Shown: positions 36,558 to 50,106, counted from the first letter of the stretch. The stretch is DNA of 64,000 nucleotides from Anseranas semipalmata (GCA_013399115.1 VXAA01007263.1:129403-193402), one strand, 5' to 3'. Made by a program: numbers and translations. The notes: a model not told the origin generated them from the sequence alone.

Positions 36558-38508
36558 TTTAGGCAGAAAAAGAAAGTGTATGTCCACTGGAAGCAAGGTT
36601 GGGTGACGTGGGAGGACTACAGAGATGCTGTTCACCATTGTAGGGAGAAAATTTGTGTGGCCAGAACTCAATTAGAGTTGAAGCTGGTGATTTCTGTGGG
36701 GAACAATAAAGAGTGTTTTTTAAAATATGTTAACAGCAAAAGGAGGATCAGAGAAAACATTGGTCTGTTACTTGATGAGGATGGTCACCTCACAAACAGG
36801 GACATAGACAAAGCAGAGACATTTAATGCCCTCTTCGCCTCTGTCTTCAACACCAATGATGGGCCCTGGGACTCCAGGTGCCCTGAGTTGGAGGACCATG
36901 ATTTCAGGAATGATAACCAGCTAACCATAAACTTGTGTGGGATTTGCTACTCCAGCTGGATGCATATATGTCTATGGGGCCCAATAAGAATCATCCCTGG
37001 GTATTCGGAGAGCTGGCTGATGTCATCATGAGACCTCTGTCATTATTTTTCAATGGTCTTGGGAATCTGGAGAAGTCCCGGTTGACTGGAAGCTGGCAAA
37101 TGTTGTTCCAATTTTCAAGAAGGGCAAGAAAGAAGACCCTGGTAATTGCAGGCCTGTCAGTCTCACGTAAGTGCCTGGTAAGATTATGCAGAAAATTATT
37201 CTGGGAGTTATTGAAAAACACCTGAAGGACAATGTGGTGATTGGTCATAGCCAACACAGATTCATGAGAGGAAGGTCCTGCTTAACAAACTTAATTTCCT
37301 TTTATGACAATGTCACCCATCTAGCTGACCAAGGGAAGCCAGTTGATGTAATCTTTTTGGATTTCAGTAAAGCTTTTGATACTGTCTCTCACAGTATTCT
37401 TCCAGACAAAATGTCCAGTATACAGCTAGATAAATGCATAATGTGATGGGTGAATAATTGTCTGATGGGTCAGTCTCAAAGTGTTAGGGTAAATGGGGTT
37501 ACATCAGGCTGGCGGACAGTCACTAGTGAGTTTCCCCAGGGCTCCATTCTAGGGCCAGTTCTCTTTAATGTTTTCATAAATGACTTGGATGCAGGACTTG
37601 AAGGTTTATGAGGTAAGTTTGCAGATGACACTAAACTGGGAGGGGAGGTTGACTCCCTCGAGGGTAGAGAGAACATGCAGAGAGATCTTGACAAGTTAGA
37701 GAGCTGGGCAATCATCAACAATATGAAGTTTAATGAGAGCAAGTGCCGAATTCTGCACCTGGGAAGGGGCAACCCTGGATATACGTACAGACTGGGGGAC
37801 CAGGGGCTGGAGAGTATCTCCACAGAAAGGGATCTGAGATTCTGTTTGATGGTAAGTTGAATATGAGCCAGCAGTGCGCCCTTGCAGCCAGGAAGGCCAA
37901 CCATGTCCTGGGGTGCATCAAGCACGGCATTGCTAGCTAGTCGAGGGAAGTGATTGTCCCCCTCTAATCTGCACTGGTGTGGCCTCACCTCAAGTACTGT
38001 GTGCAGTTTTGGGTGCCACAATATAAGAAGGACATAAAACTACTAGAATGTGTCCAAAGGAGGGCTATGAAGATGGTGAAAGGTCTAGAGGAGAAGATGT
38101 ATGAGGAGTGGCTGAGGTCACTTGGTTTGTTCAGCCCAGAGAAGAGGAGGCTGAGGGGAGGCCTCATGGCGGCCTGCAGCTTCCTCACGAGGGGAGCGGA
38201 GGGGCAGGCACTGATCTCTGCTCTCTGGTGATAGTGACATGACCCGAGGGAACGGCATGGAGCTGTGACAGGGGGGGTTCAGGCTGGACATTAGGAAAAG
38301 GTTCTTCACCGAGAGGGTGGTCGGGCACTGGAACAGGCTCCCCAGGGTAGTGGTCACAGCGCCGAGCCTGCTGGAGTTCAAGAAGTGTTTGGACAACACT
38401 CTCAGACATATGGTCTGATTTTATGGGTGGTCCTGTGTGAACTGAGGAGTTGGACTTGATGATCCTCGTGGGTCTCTTCCAACTCAGGATGTTCTATGAT
38501 TCTATGAA
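36558..38508 (+). mobile_element. CR1 LINE, longest copy, broken ORF2 with reverse transcriptase remnants
   Basis: About 1.95 kb of a CR1 element in sense orientation. Reading begins between the endonuclease and reverse transcriptase of ORF2 (VYVHWKQGWVTWEDYRDAV from 36576; NALFASVFN before 36870). It continues as MGPNKNHPWVFGELADVIMR in another frame (36935-37225), then SCLTNLISFYDNVTHL and RT motif LDFSKAFD at 37357-37380 (frame 37171-37446). Further on come [20 protein letters not shown], the catalytic FADD at 37618-37629, [20 protein letters not shown], and [18 protein letters not shown] stop at 37444-37446, a TGA at 37609-37611 just before FADD, and at least one frameshift break the frame, so it is dead. 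The 3' end has GGACTTGATGATCCTCGTGG and closes in GTTCTATGATTCTATGAA. The 5' endonuclease and ORF1 are missing. Confidence 0.96.
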
Positions 38509-40010
38509 TTTACAGGTATTGAGGAAATAGAAGTGCTAGCTCACTTGAATACTAATTTCAGTGAGACAGACAAGACACTGCTTTAACTTTTTCTGATCAG
38601 AATGGAAAATCTCTTTGAAAAAACGAGGTCACTGACTTTGATAATGCTGCTGCATGTTGAGTTCCTCACATCACTTTAAAAAGCCAGGCAGAGAGTTTTT
38701 CCAAAGAAAATGGGACTTCACTGTAAGCAATGGGCCTTGCTGCATCCTGGTGGTGCTGATGTATATAAATGGAACTCTGCAATTGGTGCAAAAAAGGTAA
38801 CAGTGTGTTGGAGAGCTGAGGAGAATGCTGAGTACAGCTATGGGTATTTACTGTATGCCCTGAAAACAATGCCTAACAGACAAATTTGAATCATACTGTG
38901 CTCTGTGGCAGCATCTGTCAACATAATTGTTTGTGATATGGGACATAATTACAATTTGTTTCTATGGCTAATTACTCAAGATTTTTATGTGTACCAAAAC
39001 TTTCTTTTTTTTTCTTTCTTTTTTTTTTTTTTTACCAAACTTTTATCTTTTGCACACGTGTTAAAAACAGATCAGGACTCAGGATATGAGCCAAAAGTTG
39101 GGAGTGAAGTGGAACTGTGTGGTCAAACACAGTAGTTTGCAAATGATGAGCTAGCAGAGCAGTGAAGCAGGGTAATCTGTGCTTGTTGGAAACAATGGCA
39201 GATCCTAAGAGAATGCAGTGGTTGGACCAGCAAGTCATAGTTCATTTGTGTGAATTAATAGTGCATATTCTCTCTTATTGATTACTAGGGCACGAGATGT
39301 GAATTTCATCCCTTATTCCTCCCCCTGTATCAGTATTAGTATAATCTTTCAATTTTCTTCATCAGTATCTGTATGTCCTTCTGAAAAAGACACTGAAACC
39401 GATTGACTATACAGTCTCATTTCTTTACTGGTTTGTCAAGACCCAGAGATGACCTTACTACCACACTTTCTATCACTTCAGTTTTATATTGAAGACACTC
39501 ACATGCTAGGTGTAGTGTAACAGTGTCTAATCTAAAGATAAATCCTGCCTGTACTCATGTTTCTCAAAAATATTTTTTTGTTTTACATGATGGTATACAC
39601 ATCAACAAGACTGTCCAGAGATGCTTTAGCAGCTGGGCACCCTTCCCATATACATAATCAGAATGAAGGCCAGGATAGAGCATCAGTAAAAAGAACAGGC
39701 CTCCTATTTTCAGTCCCAGCTTGCAGACAGTCAGGCCAAGGTGTTCCGTTCTGAGAAAGATCAAGCACAGCTACCTTAGTCATCTCCAAAATCCCACATT
39801 TTGCTCCATTTATAAAAATATTTTTCTTAAGACAGGCATACCTCTCAATCTATCCTTGCTATGGTCCTACCCATCAGCACTTTTACCAGTCCTTTGCCAC
39901 ATGCCACCAGTATTACACTTTGAAAAGAATTAAAAGAAGTGGCAATATTCTTGTATGAGAAAAACTAAGTGGACTTTGCAACTTCTGAAGGAAGAAAGCA
40001 TGAAGTCTGC
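38509..40010. other. Unique noncoding stretch
   Basis: T-rich run at 39001-39033. No gene recognised. Confidence 0.55.
39001..39033 (+). repeat. T-rich tract
   Basis: T runs with a few C. Confidence 0.93.
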
Positions 40011-40054
40011 TTTATTATTATTATTATTATTATTATTTATTATTATTATTATTT
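40011..40054 (+). repeat. (TTA)n microsatellite
   Basis: About fourteen TTA units with one shortened unit. Confidence 0.96.
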
Positions 40055-43000
40055 TGTTGTCAGACTTTCCACCTCAATGTTCTCTTATGTCACCAGATCT
40101 TCTGTTATTCAATTCATTATAGTGGACAACTTTCTAGAAAAAATGGATGCTAATTATTTTATCTCATGCAAATATATATATATATCATTATTTTAGTAAT
40201 AGCAGTGAATAATATGTTGGCAAGGAACAACATTAAAATAGAAGTATATGAACTTATCCTGAGTAAAGGTCTTATGTTTTGCTAATAAAATATATTCTTT
40301 GTTATTGTCTTTCACTTGTATTATAGCCAGTCACCTTTGATTTCGTAGAAGTAATTGAGTTGTTAAAATATCGAGTGTTGCAGACTGGTTGGGCGTGACT
40401 TGGCCAGAAAATATAATTTTTGTGTCTTGACTGTACTCCAAAGCCTCTGACTGAGTTTTTGCAGAGCTTAGGGAAACTGAATGACATTGGTGTGATGCTA
40501 CAAGATACTGTAATGTAAGAACAAGAATTATTATTAACAAAATATGCAAACCTGAAGTTGTTTCATTTTTTGTTAATCTGCATTTTCTCAGAAATTAAAT
40601 GTCATTATATTTTTTACTGGAACATAAATCATACTAGTACCACAAAGCTTAGTTTAAAATATTCCCCTGGCTTACAGGTTCCAGAGTTTTGTTAATACTT
40701 ATGATCTTGGAAAAATTTTCCTAAAACAGTTAAGAATGTTCCTTCTGGTTCTCTACTTTTTTTTTTTTTTCAGATGGCTCCTTATAATCTGCAAAGGGAT
40801 AAAGGTACCAGTCAAGAGAACTTGTAGGTGAGAAGCCATATGCAGTTGGCAGCTGCAGAAGAGCAAATGTGACTTTCATATTTTCTAATCATGGCTGCAG
40901 ACATACTTAGGATAATATATCATAATTCAAAAAGAACAGAAACATGAAATTATCAGGAAAATAGATTTATAAAGGTAGAAATATTAAATATATTTAGTTT
41001 CTGTTGAGATAATAGAGTAGCACTTGAGGAAATTTTGCATTAATACAATAATCATGTTTTCATTCAAAATCAAATCATTTTATGTGCTTTATATAGCTAA
41101 GACTGCCAACACAATGAGAAAAGGACGTACTATACACATTAGCCAGATGCAGATAGTGTAAAACAGGGGTATTAATAGGCTCAAGACCTCATATTAAACC
41201 AGTGCAAATTCTGAAAATAACACTCAGAAGACAAGAAGTGGGATTGTATGTTAGATTTGACTGTTATCTTTGAAGGCAGCAGGCACTCTGACATACCAGT
41301 CCCCTTACAGTCCTCTCTTGCTATACAGCACTTCAGCTGTTTGTCACATTTCTTCCTTTCCCTTTCTGCTGGCTGTGTTCACCATCAGCATTTTCAATTC
41401 CATTACCCTTTTCTTAAAATATTATGCTCTCCTTTATGTGACCATAAACCCTTCTGTAAATAAATACATTCCTCTTTCCCCCTTCCCATCTCTCCCTCCA
41501 TCTCACATGGTTCTGCACAGCTAAACTTACACCTCTTAGACTGTGCCCAATGGATCATTTGCCAATGATGTGCTGCAGAGATGTATCCCATGGCCTTCAC
41601 CTCTTCCCACTTTGTTCCCATACAAGGGAGGATGAAGTACCCCAAAAGATTTAATGGGACCTACAATCATAATGCCAATGTTTAGAGTTTAGAAATATAA
41701 TTCTTACAAGGTCTTAGTATCTGGATTTTCTTGACACTCTGTGTGGTTTCAGAACAAAACTGAAAAAAAAAAGAAAAAGAAAAAGGGAAATAATGCTATC
41801 TTCTAGAGTCTCCCTGCAAAAAAGGTACTGAAAGTCTCAACAAAGTTTCGGGTGCATCTATTTGGAGGTAATTTAATAAAATGTCTCAATAAACAACTTT
41901 TGAACTACTTAGTGCCTTTCTTTTTCAGCATGTTCATATGAGAAAGGTTTGCAGCCCTTGTGGTATCTGGGACAGAACAGAGATATAAACTGCACATTAG
42001 CAATATTTGGTGATTGAGTGCTTTTGAAAACAGCCTACTGTCCAGATGCATGATATTGTGGGCTACAGAAAACTAGTAGTGCTGATCACAATATGGAAAG
42101 GCAAAGTATATAAACAATCTTTAATACTTAAAAATCTTCCATGCATTAGTGTGTATTGGTGGTCAGCAGTGACAAGCAAAGAGGAAAGCTATTGCTAAGA
42201 AGTTTTCTCTATAAGGTCTATGAGAAGAGGTTTGACAAACATCTGTCAGGAATGACATAGGGCAGTAAGACTACATGATTTCTCATCTCTTCCAGCTTTG
42301 GGATACTGTAATTCTACAAAAAATCGAAAAGAAAAAAGTTAAATAAATAAACACTTATGGGTAGTTAAAACTAATGCATTGCAGTTTAATCACATTAGTG
42401 AAGTGAAAGCAGAATACAGTCGCGATTAATCTTTCATTTTGGTTGTTGCAAAGAATAAGTAACTTCACAGAAACAAAGTACAAGAAGGTAAACCTAATGT
42501 AAGAAAGGATACACCAATAAGGTCATTCATGAATTATGTTTTGCTGGAGACATTAATATTAATAATAAATTAATAAATAAGAATATTAAAAATAATATTA
42601 ATATGAATAGATGAATAGTGTTTGTAAGTAACACCCAACATATTATGTTTCATAATTACTTATTATGAATTAAGTTGAAAAAATCTTAATATAAAAGCAG
42701 AGATCAAACTGGATGTTGCAAAACATTAAAAAGACAGACATTTCCAAATTTTTAACACATATTTTGAGTTTAATATCATTATTCTGCTGAGGTAGTAAAA
42801 TGTCTTTTTTCTCATACAAAGACACATCCAGGTGAAAGACTAAAATGTCTTGTGGTCAGATCTCATTTCTTTAATAGCAAAAGGTACAACATTACTGTCT
42901 TAATACATAATATTCATTTGGAATTATAGCTAGCTTCTCAAAGTAGAATTTAAAAAGCATACTATGTTTGTTACCCAGGTATGTGTGTGAATGGCTGGCA

Positions 43001-44150
43001 AAATTAACATTCAGGAAAGAAACAAAGCAAAACAAAATACAATATCATATATTAATCCTTGAGAGTGATCGGGGGTATTTCCTCGCTAAAGTAACTGACC
43101 ATGTGATCATTTCTATACCACAAGGCAAAGCCCACAGATGCTTTTATATGGATGTATATTTTAAATTAACTGAGTGAATGGATAGATACTACATGACAGT
43201 GAAATATATGTAGATACATAAACAGAAAATTGAAATAATATGTTTTAAACTTCAGCTATGTAATGAGGTATATCATGAACATTTTGTTTATTTTAACAAG
43301 ACCTTTAAAATTTCATCACAAAGGGAGTTTTATGCAATTAGAAATTTGGAAGAAAACAAAAAGTAGAAAAAACAAACACATGAAAAGTGTTTCTTTTTTT
43401 TTATTTTGAAGAGTAACTTTTTAAGAGGAACAGTTAGGGAATTATTTTAAATTGATATATGTGATATTTGTAAAATCCTTAGAATATAAACAATATCAAT
43501 TACAACTGTATTATCATTAGTATAGTACAGTTGAGATCTGAATGCCTGTTTGAAAGTTGGTAAATGAGACACCTGGACTCTTTCCATCTTGCGTTCATTT
43601 CAAAATTTTAATTGAAAAATTATTGAAACTCCTTTTGCTCCAGTTTCTCTGCTTATTTTTAAGACAATTTGCACTGTTATTACTGAGATTTTTCTCAAAA
43701 ACAGTGGCTGATTATCTAATGAGGCCATTTTTATCAGTTCTTCAGCTGATAAGATGTATTTCTGTCTGCAAGACTGAGTTTATTTAGACTCCCATAAAAC
43801 ACATTCAAGGAATGTATTAACTTATTTTCACTTCTTGTATAAATTACCACCTGAAAGTACTCCTCTGAGAATGTCTATTCTATGGCAATTTCCACAGCTG
43901 AGTCCATTCACTCCCAGAGCTGTGGCAGCTGGTCTCCTGTCCAACACTCTAAGACATTGACCTGAACAATGGTCAGTGATGTAACACAAAAAGGAACCCA
44001 CTTTTTCAGATACATGAAAACAAAACATCTGGGCACTAAAGACTTGCAAAAGGGAGGTTTAAAGGGTAAAATGAGATACAATAAACTTCACATCCAAGCT
44101 ATTTTAAGAAAAATAATTATGATATTTAAATTACCATATCATTTAGGTAT
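40055..44150. other. Unique AT-rich noncoding stretch
   Basis: About 4.1 kb without a recognised gene. It holds a short (AT)n at 40171-40185, a poly-T run ending in CAG at 40757-40773, an A-rich run at 41763-41790 and an AT-rich segment at 42541-42605. Open frames are short and AT-biased. Confidence 0.6.
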
Positions 44151-44190
44151 TGTTTTTTGTTGTTGTTGTTTATTTATTTATTTATTTATA
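44151..44190 (+). repeat. (TTG)n and (TTTA)n microsatellites
   Basis: TGTTGTTGTT passes directly into TATTTATTTATTTATTTATA. Confidence 0.95.
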
Positions 44191-44254
44191 GGACACAGTC
44201 TGCATCTGTGCTCAGAAAAAAAAGAAAAAAAAGATTTGAGTAGATTTATGTTGA
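44191..44254. other. Short spacer
   Basis: Contains an A-rich run near 44216-44233. Nothing else. Confidence 0.5.
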
Positions 44255-44330
44255 GACATGGCCAGATTCTGACAGGTGTAAACTGGTATAACTTTGAGGA
44301 ATATTGGCTCAGAATGAGTCTCTGGCTCAA
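44255..44330. repeat. Ancient palindromic repeat, copy 7
   Basis: GGCCAGATTCTGACAGGTGT, AAACTGGTATAACTTTGAGG and TTGGCTCAGAATGAG are in the order of the old amniote repeat, whose full form reads inwards from CCAGATTCTGA through a TACACCGGTGTAAA-like arm and mirrors back. The second half is decayed. Confidence 0.5.
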
Positions 44331-45205
44331 GCTATGCATAATTGAATATACAGACATCATGACTATTTGATTTAACCTTGGTTAATGTATCTGAGCCTGC
44401 AGTATTGCTTAGGGGAACAAAATAAGTGGTTTTGGATTTAACCATTAGCTTTTTGCTTTCTGATTACTCCATTATGTTTGAGTTTTGGCTAAGCTTGTTT
44501 TTTTCTTCCCAAAAGCCTCAAACCATGAATTGGGAATGACATTTCACTGAGAAAAAGACTATAGATAAGTAAAAAGCAGACAGATATATTAACATTCTGT
44601 GCATTCCTTTAATGAAAAGACATTAAAGTGCTTGTAGATAATGTGATAATTGTCCATTATTTGGACACAGAGATCTGGAATAGATGTAGAAAATACCCTG
44701 GTTAGTCATTGCATGGAGGTGATGTAGAAGCACAGTATTATACTGGCAGAACCAGCACAACATTTTTTCATATAAGATGTGTAAGGATGACTTCTGACTT
44801 GTATTCTCGTAACCTTGGAGAAAATATTCTGAGGTCAAGAGTGGGATATGCTGATACAGAAGAGAAAAGGAAAATATTATCCCTCATTGGAAATTACTAT
44901 GACTGGGGATTGGAGAATTCTTCTCTTTTTTTCATTTTGTTGTTTCTGAATAGCTGATACGTCCCCAGATTTGTCTGGCAAACCAGGTCATCAACCTTTG
45001 ATCAAAACTTTCTAAGTAAATATTATACAAGGTATTCTCATGTCATATATATGTTTTAGATCTTCTTTGTTAAGATTAACCTTTATTAAAAATATTCATG
45101 AGTTCTACAAAAGACATTCTAGAGAAGGCTTCTTTCATTCTTTCAGTCTCTGTTTTTTGGAGGGTGTAGAGAAAGAAAGAGAAAAAAGAGAAAGAAATGC
45201 TTTTG
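44331..45205. other. Unique noncoding stretch
   Basis: No gene recognised. A purine-rich run (GAGAAAGAAAGAGAAAAAAG) leads into the N gap. Confidence 0.55.
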
Positions 45206-45214
45206 NNNNNNNNN
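45206..45214. other. Assembly gap (9 N)
   Basis: Run of N just after a purine-rich sequence. The open frame crossing it is not meaningful. Confidence 0.99.
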
Positions 45215-48200
45215 GATACTTTGTGGAATGTGAACAACTGGCCTGGGACTGGCTCAAGAGGAGCAGAATTACAGAAGAATTAAAAGCAGAAGAGAAAAAT
45301 TAATCTTTTGCTTATCATAAATGGAAGCTTATGTTTCATTCATATTACACATGAACTAACAACTTCCATATTTCCCTTCTGAAAAGTAGAGGGATAATGG
45401 GTAAAGCTGGTTGAAATTTTGTAGTTGTTTTTGCTCAGAAAAATGACTCCTTAATCCAATATTTTGATGACAGTTTGTGTTCCTAACAAATAGGAAATTT
45501 GAAATATCAGTTTTCAATGCCAAATTTCTTGTGTTTTCTTCTTTTACTGATGAATTAAAAGATATATCTATTAAAAACAATTGACAGGTTTTGGTTGTCT
45601 CCAATTCCTTTTTGTTATATTCATGATCACTAGACAATGGTGTATTCACAGACACCTTCCCCAGGGAATATTATGAAACATATGCTGAGTTATAATTGAG
45701 CAAAGTGGTGATAAAATTAGCACAAATAATCAGCTATTTACACAGTGAATTAGCTATGGAAAGATGTTACCATAGAAAGGGAGTAAATTCTTGTTATATC
45801 AAAGGTGCTTCAGGCATGTTTATCATTTCTCTAGACAAAATGTGTCTTGTCTCCCTACAGTTGACATACACAGACTGTAAAGACAAGTTTTACTCAAAGT
45901 TGTCTCTGGGATCATCTTGGAAACATTCCCAAACTGGACATAAACCAGAGCAATAGTATGTGGCAAGCAAATAACAGACGTACTTGACTCAGGTCAGCTT
46001 ATAGTTCTATCTCTTCCCTTTTAATAGAAGATCAACCTTATGTAATCATGAAGAAAGAAAAATTATTTCCTTCTCCTTTTTTTTTTTTTTTTTCCTCTGG
46101 AGTGGTTAGATGAGTTTACTCTGGGAATTCAGTAAAAGAATGTAAAGAATGACCAACATTTTTCCATCCCTGCATACAAAATAATATATTAAATACAAAA
46201 CACTTCATTTACTGCAATGGCAGTTGGGAGGTTTTGACACAGCAAAGAAATTGTGAGCTTTATCCTGGAACATCTGTTGTGACACTTTGTGGATAATATT
46301 ATTAAAGGGCCTTTCAAAAGGGTTAGTTTGTACCTTAGTTGGGACAGTGCTAGTCATTTTTAAGGCTCTTCGTGTCTCATAGGATGAGGACAAATGGCAG
46401 CTATCAAACATATGGATAGGCCTTAGAAATATAGATGTCCAGGGACCAGGGTGTAAAGATGGCCAGAAAAAAAAAAAAAAAAGAGAGCACCAAAATGGTG
46501 GATTTACTGCATATTTGCACCTGTACATGTCTCCGTTTCTCTAATCTTTCTACACATTGTCTCCTCAGACTTGTAGGTCTACCCTTAGAGTAGATTCCTT
46601 GCAGTAAATTCGCTATAATTATGGCTCACCTTTATGTGAGATGTGAAAAGACAGGCAACTTTTTGTTTCTTTATCATCTAAGGCTATGCCCAGACTTAAC
46701 AAATGGCAAGTCCAGCCTGGTGGGTCTGGCCCCTGTACTGATTTAAGCAGAGCTCAAAGATTTTTATTCCTAAACCCCAAACACAATAGAGCTGGAGTTG
46801 CACATGACTTGGGAATTGAATATAATCTGAGGTCTGGTGGGACAAATATGGCCTAAGAAAGCCAAGCAGTAACTAATGTACATGGCCCAGTGAGTACTAT
46901 TGATATAACATGCTATTCAGCAATATGCAGACTCAAAACAGAAAGGATGACTTTGGGTTTTTAATTTTTTTTTGGACACTGCTAACCAGGTAAGTCTGTT
47001 AGCAAAGTGACAAGAATGATATATGTTTGGTTGGCTGCTAAAGTAAAACTTTTATTAACCTTACTACAAACTGAAATTATAGCAGAAAGCTTCTTTTAGG
47101 TAAAATTGTTTGTAAACTAGATCTGTACACTATGTGGGTGAAGGACAGAGCCAGTAAACGAAAACCTGCACTTTGCAGGCCAGGATCTGGCCCTAATTTC
47201 TGGTTGCATTGACTAAGTTGTGGATACTGGAACTTCAGCACTGGGTTTTCTTTAATTAAATGCCTCATTCATATATTCCTGGCATCTAATGACCAGTGGG
47301 GAAGAACCAAGTCTATTATTTGAAACCACTGTCAATGGTTCTGTCACTGAGGTTAGATTGCCAGCTACTACTTTCTAAGAGTAGGTGTCCAAAAATAAAA
47401 TCAAATAAAAAAAAAGTTTGGAAGGCAAGTATTGCCTCATACTTGAGGGCAATAGTCAACCTCTAACTACAGGATATTAAAATAAAACTTTCCCAGGGCA
47501 AAGAATATCGTGTAACTGACTATTTTGAGTTTTTTTGCCTCTACCACTGAAGTAGCTGGCACTGACCATTGTTGATGATGGAGAGCTGGTATGTTTGGCC
47601 CTCTGGTTTCTCCTGCAGTGGAAGACATTTTTATCTCCCAGAAGGAAAAGCTGTATAGGCATTTATGTCTACAGACAACTTGATCTTTATCTAGAATTGA
47701 GTATTCCAGACTTCATTGGGATTCATGAAAAGGCTGTGTTTAGCTCAGATGGACTTGACCTGTGCCAGCTGATACACAGATAACAGTATGGCACAGATGG
47801 CACAGGTGTATTATTACTCAGTCTACAATGGCAAATAACATCAATTATAATATTAGATTTTACATTAAAATATCATTAGATAGATCAATACTTACAATGA
47901 TGATGGAGGCTGGGGAGGCGGGACACACGCACACACACACAACTACCAAACAGTGTTGACCGCTGCATGGACAGAAATGTTGATTTTCTCCTATTTGTCA
48001 AAGAGATCTGAGCGTAATACAATTCCCATCTCACACTGTGTGTGTTTCCGTGTGTGTTGTATGTTGGGCCTTTTTCATCTGTTGATTATGCCTGGGTAAA
48101 TGTTTTCAATGAGCTATTGATGGTAGTCTCTAGTTTGTGTAGAGAATTCATCTAGTGTGCTGGAAACCTGTCTGAGTGTTTCTTGCAAGGGACTTGGACT

Positions 48201-48455
48201 TGCAAAGAGACAAGAGAAAAAACTGGGAAGAATGAACTGATGTTGGTTGATTAGGAGAACTGAGCTGGAGGGAAAGCATATATTTGTCTGTAAATGAAAT
48301 AGCATAACATCTATTTATTTCAAAAGTCTGGAGCTCAAGAAATATTTTGCCCCAGTGTTGCTGAAATACAGGAATGAATGGGAAAACATTCAGAAGCAGT
48401 GACCATAAGGTTTTGTTCTATCATGCATTTGCCAGCCCTCCCCACTCCATCCACC
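45215..48455. other. Unique AT-rich noncoding stretch
   Basis: No gene recognised. It holds poly-T at 46077-46093, poly-A at 46467-46482 and a short (CA)n at 47932-47942. Open frames up to 107 codons have no recognisable domain. Confidence 0.6.
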
Positions 48456-48488
48456 AAAATAAATAAATAAATAAAAATAAAATAAAAG
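48456..48488 (+). repeat. (AAAT)n microsatellite
   Basis: AAATAAATAAATAAATAA followed by AAATAAAATAAAA. Confidence 0.95.
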
Positions 48489-48650
48489 AATATGCTGCTG
48501 TAATTTGCCTGTAGATTAGATTACTAATTGATTTTCATAGAATTATACATCATATCACCTCAAGTCATGTCTCTTCCTGGTTAAATGTACTTCGTCACTA
48601 ATCTAAGCTACATACAGTGATGAGATCCACTGTTAGAGGTGTGCACCAGC

Positions 48651-48772
48651 AACTCATATACACAATATACACATCATACATACACATACTCACATGCACA
48701 TGCACACACACAGAGCTATATATTCAAATACACACAGAAAGTATATATACACCACATACATATACCCTACCG
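48651..48772 (+). repeat. CA/TA-rich low-complexity tract
   Basis: Degenerate mix of CACA, CATA and TATA units (ACATACACATACTCACATGC, TGCACACACACAGAG, TATATACACC). It probably represents an old (CA)n/(TA)n array. Confidence 0.85.
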
Positions 48773-50019
48773 CTCTCAAATATTTATATGAGTTTCTGTA
48801 CAGAGCAAACCCAAACACATGCTTCCAGTGAGAGCAAAGGCACACTCCAAGAAGGTAGCAATCAAGGTGTCAGAGGGCAAACACCCAAAACTGTTGTGAC
48901 AGGTATCAAAAGAGGAAGTCTACATTCAACTTCAAAAATTGATTGTAGAGCAATACTGTGAAGGACTAGGTGGCAGTTCTAGCTGTACAAATGACATCAA
49001 TGCTCATGTGCCCTGGCTGGCACCTGGCTCAAACAGTATGTCACATAACCAGATGATGACGGATCAGAGCTGACTCTTTGCGGGGGGGGCGGGGGGGGGG
49101 AAGGCAGTCAGTCTCCTGAAGGAGGGAAACTGCTGAGGGGGTTCTCTCAGCAAGGAGACTTAAACTTGGAAATTCAGTCCTGTATTCTTCATCTAAAAAT
49201 CGGAGTAATTTACTGCCCCTTCTGGGTCTGTGCTTCCAGAATTTCCTCCAGCTGATGGTTAGGAAAAGAAAGCAGGTAGTGGTATTTGTCAGTGGTATAG
49301 TGGTAAATAAAAAGGCTGTACTCAACTCTCCAGTATAGGGGAGGTGAATAAACTTGGTGTCATTCAGATCAGAGGTGCACAATTCCTATTTTTCTATGTT
49401 TATTGTAAGTAACACAGTGGTGTTTGTTAACAGCACAGGCCCTTTTATTTTCTAGGATGTGAATTTCAATTTTTATTTTCTTTTTATATCTATTTTCTCA
49501 TTAGGAAAACCCATCAGGTATGTCTTGATAGGCATATAAAAGGGCCAAGTTTAGAAAGTTCATACAAGAAGCTAATTTTTGTGTTGTGTAAGTAGTCTAG
49601 CAATTTTTCTATACACTTTGAAAACGCTGCACCTGACTGGCCATATCCTATTTCTTTTGTAGTCATGTATATCTAATTAGTGTATTTGTAAAATGCCTTC
49701 ATACTAATTTTCCACTAAGTTTTGTGCAAATCTAAATGACTACAGTGTGCAAAGCTACAAAGAATTATGTGCTTTCTCTACTGCTCTCAGCACTTGATAT
49801 GAGAATGTATTGCATTAAAGACCATCGTTCAAAGATTTTTCTTTTTTTCTTCATCATCACTTTAAATACTGTTTTAAATCAGTCATTTTGAAATTACCCA
49901 CCCATCCCTCTTACACAGTCTGGAAATAGAAAGGTGTAAGAGAAAGACAGCAGTCACATGTTTGCAAATTTATATTGGGTATTCACTACTTGAGCTCTGA
50001 GCTCAAATAGAAGTACTGC
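48773..50019. other. Unique noncoding stretch with a G-run
   Basis: The minus frame 49041-49382 (113 codons) crosses the G-run and reads as proline-rich there; I know no family for it. TTGAGCT/AGCTCAA arms with a 3-base centre form a small palindrome at 49990-50006, next to the palindromic repeat copy that follows. Confidence 0.5.
49082..49100 (+). repeat. G-run (G8 C G10)
   Basis: Eight G, one C, ten G. It could fold as a G-quadruplex on this strand. Lengths in such runs are unreliable in assemblies. Confidence 0.95.
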
Positions 50020-50069
50020 AGTCTAGTTCTGCTGATGTCAATGAGAATTTCAATAACGACCTGATTTGG

Positions 50070-50070
<1 letters not shown>
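50020..50070. repeat. Ancient palindromic repeat, copy 8 (diverged)
   Basis: CTGCAGTCTAGTTCTGCTGA, TGTCAATGAGAATTTCAATA and ACCTGATTTGG resemble the CAATGGGAATTT-like centre and GGATTTGG-like end of the old repeat. Confidence 0.35.

Positions 50071-50103
<33 letters not shown>
50071..50103 (+). repeat. (AT)n microsatellite
   Basis: About sixteen AT units. A minus-strand frame through it reads as Ile-Tyr repeats. Confidence 0.97.

Positions 50104-50106
<3 letters not shown>

Noticed and set aside
37476..38409. Minus-strand open frames of up to 181 codons
   Set aside because: Antisense shadows of the CR1 element. The sense strand explains the sequence.
40757..40780. Poly-T followed by CAGATGG, acceptor-like
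   Set aside because: No coding frame or donor follows; poly-T runs are frequent in the window.
43969..44370. 133-codon plus-strand open frame
   Set aside because: Its middle (CCCCLFIYLFIG) is the (TTG)n/(TTTA)n microsatellite and it runs through an old palindromic repeat copy.
45040..45303. Open frame across the N gap
   Set aside because: Unknown bases inside; its reading frame cannot be trusted.
49041..49382. 113-codon minus-strand open frame
   Set aside because: No family recognised. The C-terminal PPPRPP part comes from the G-run, and there is no splice or promoter context.
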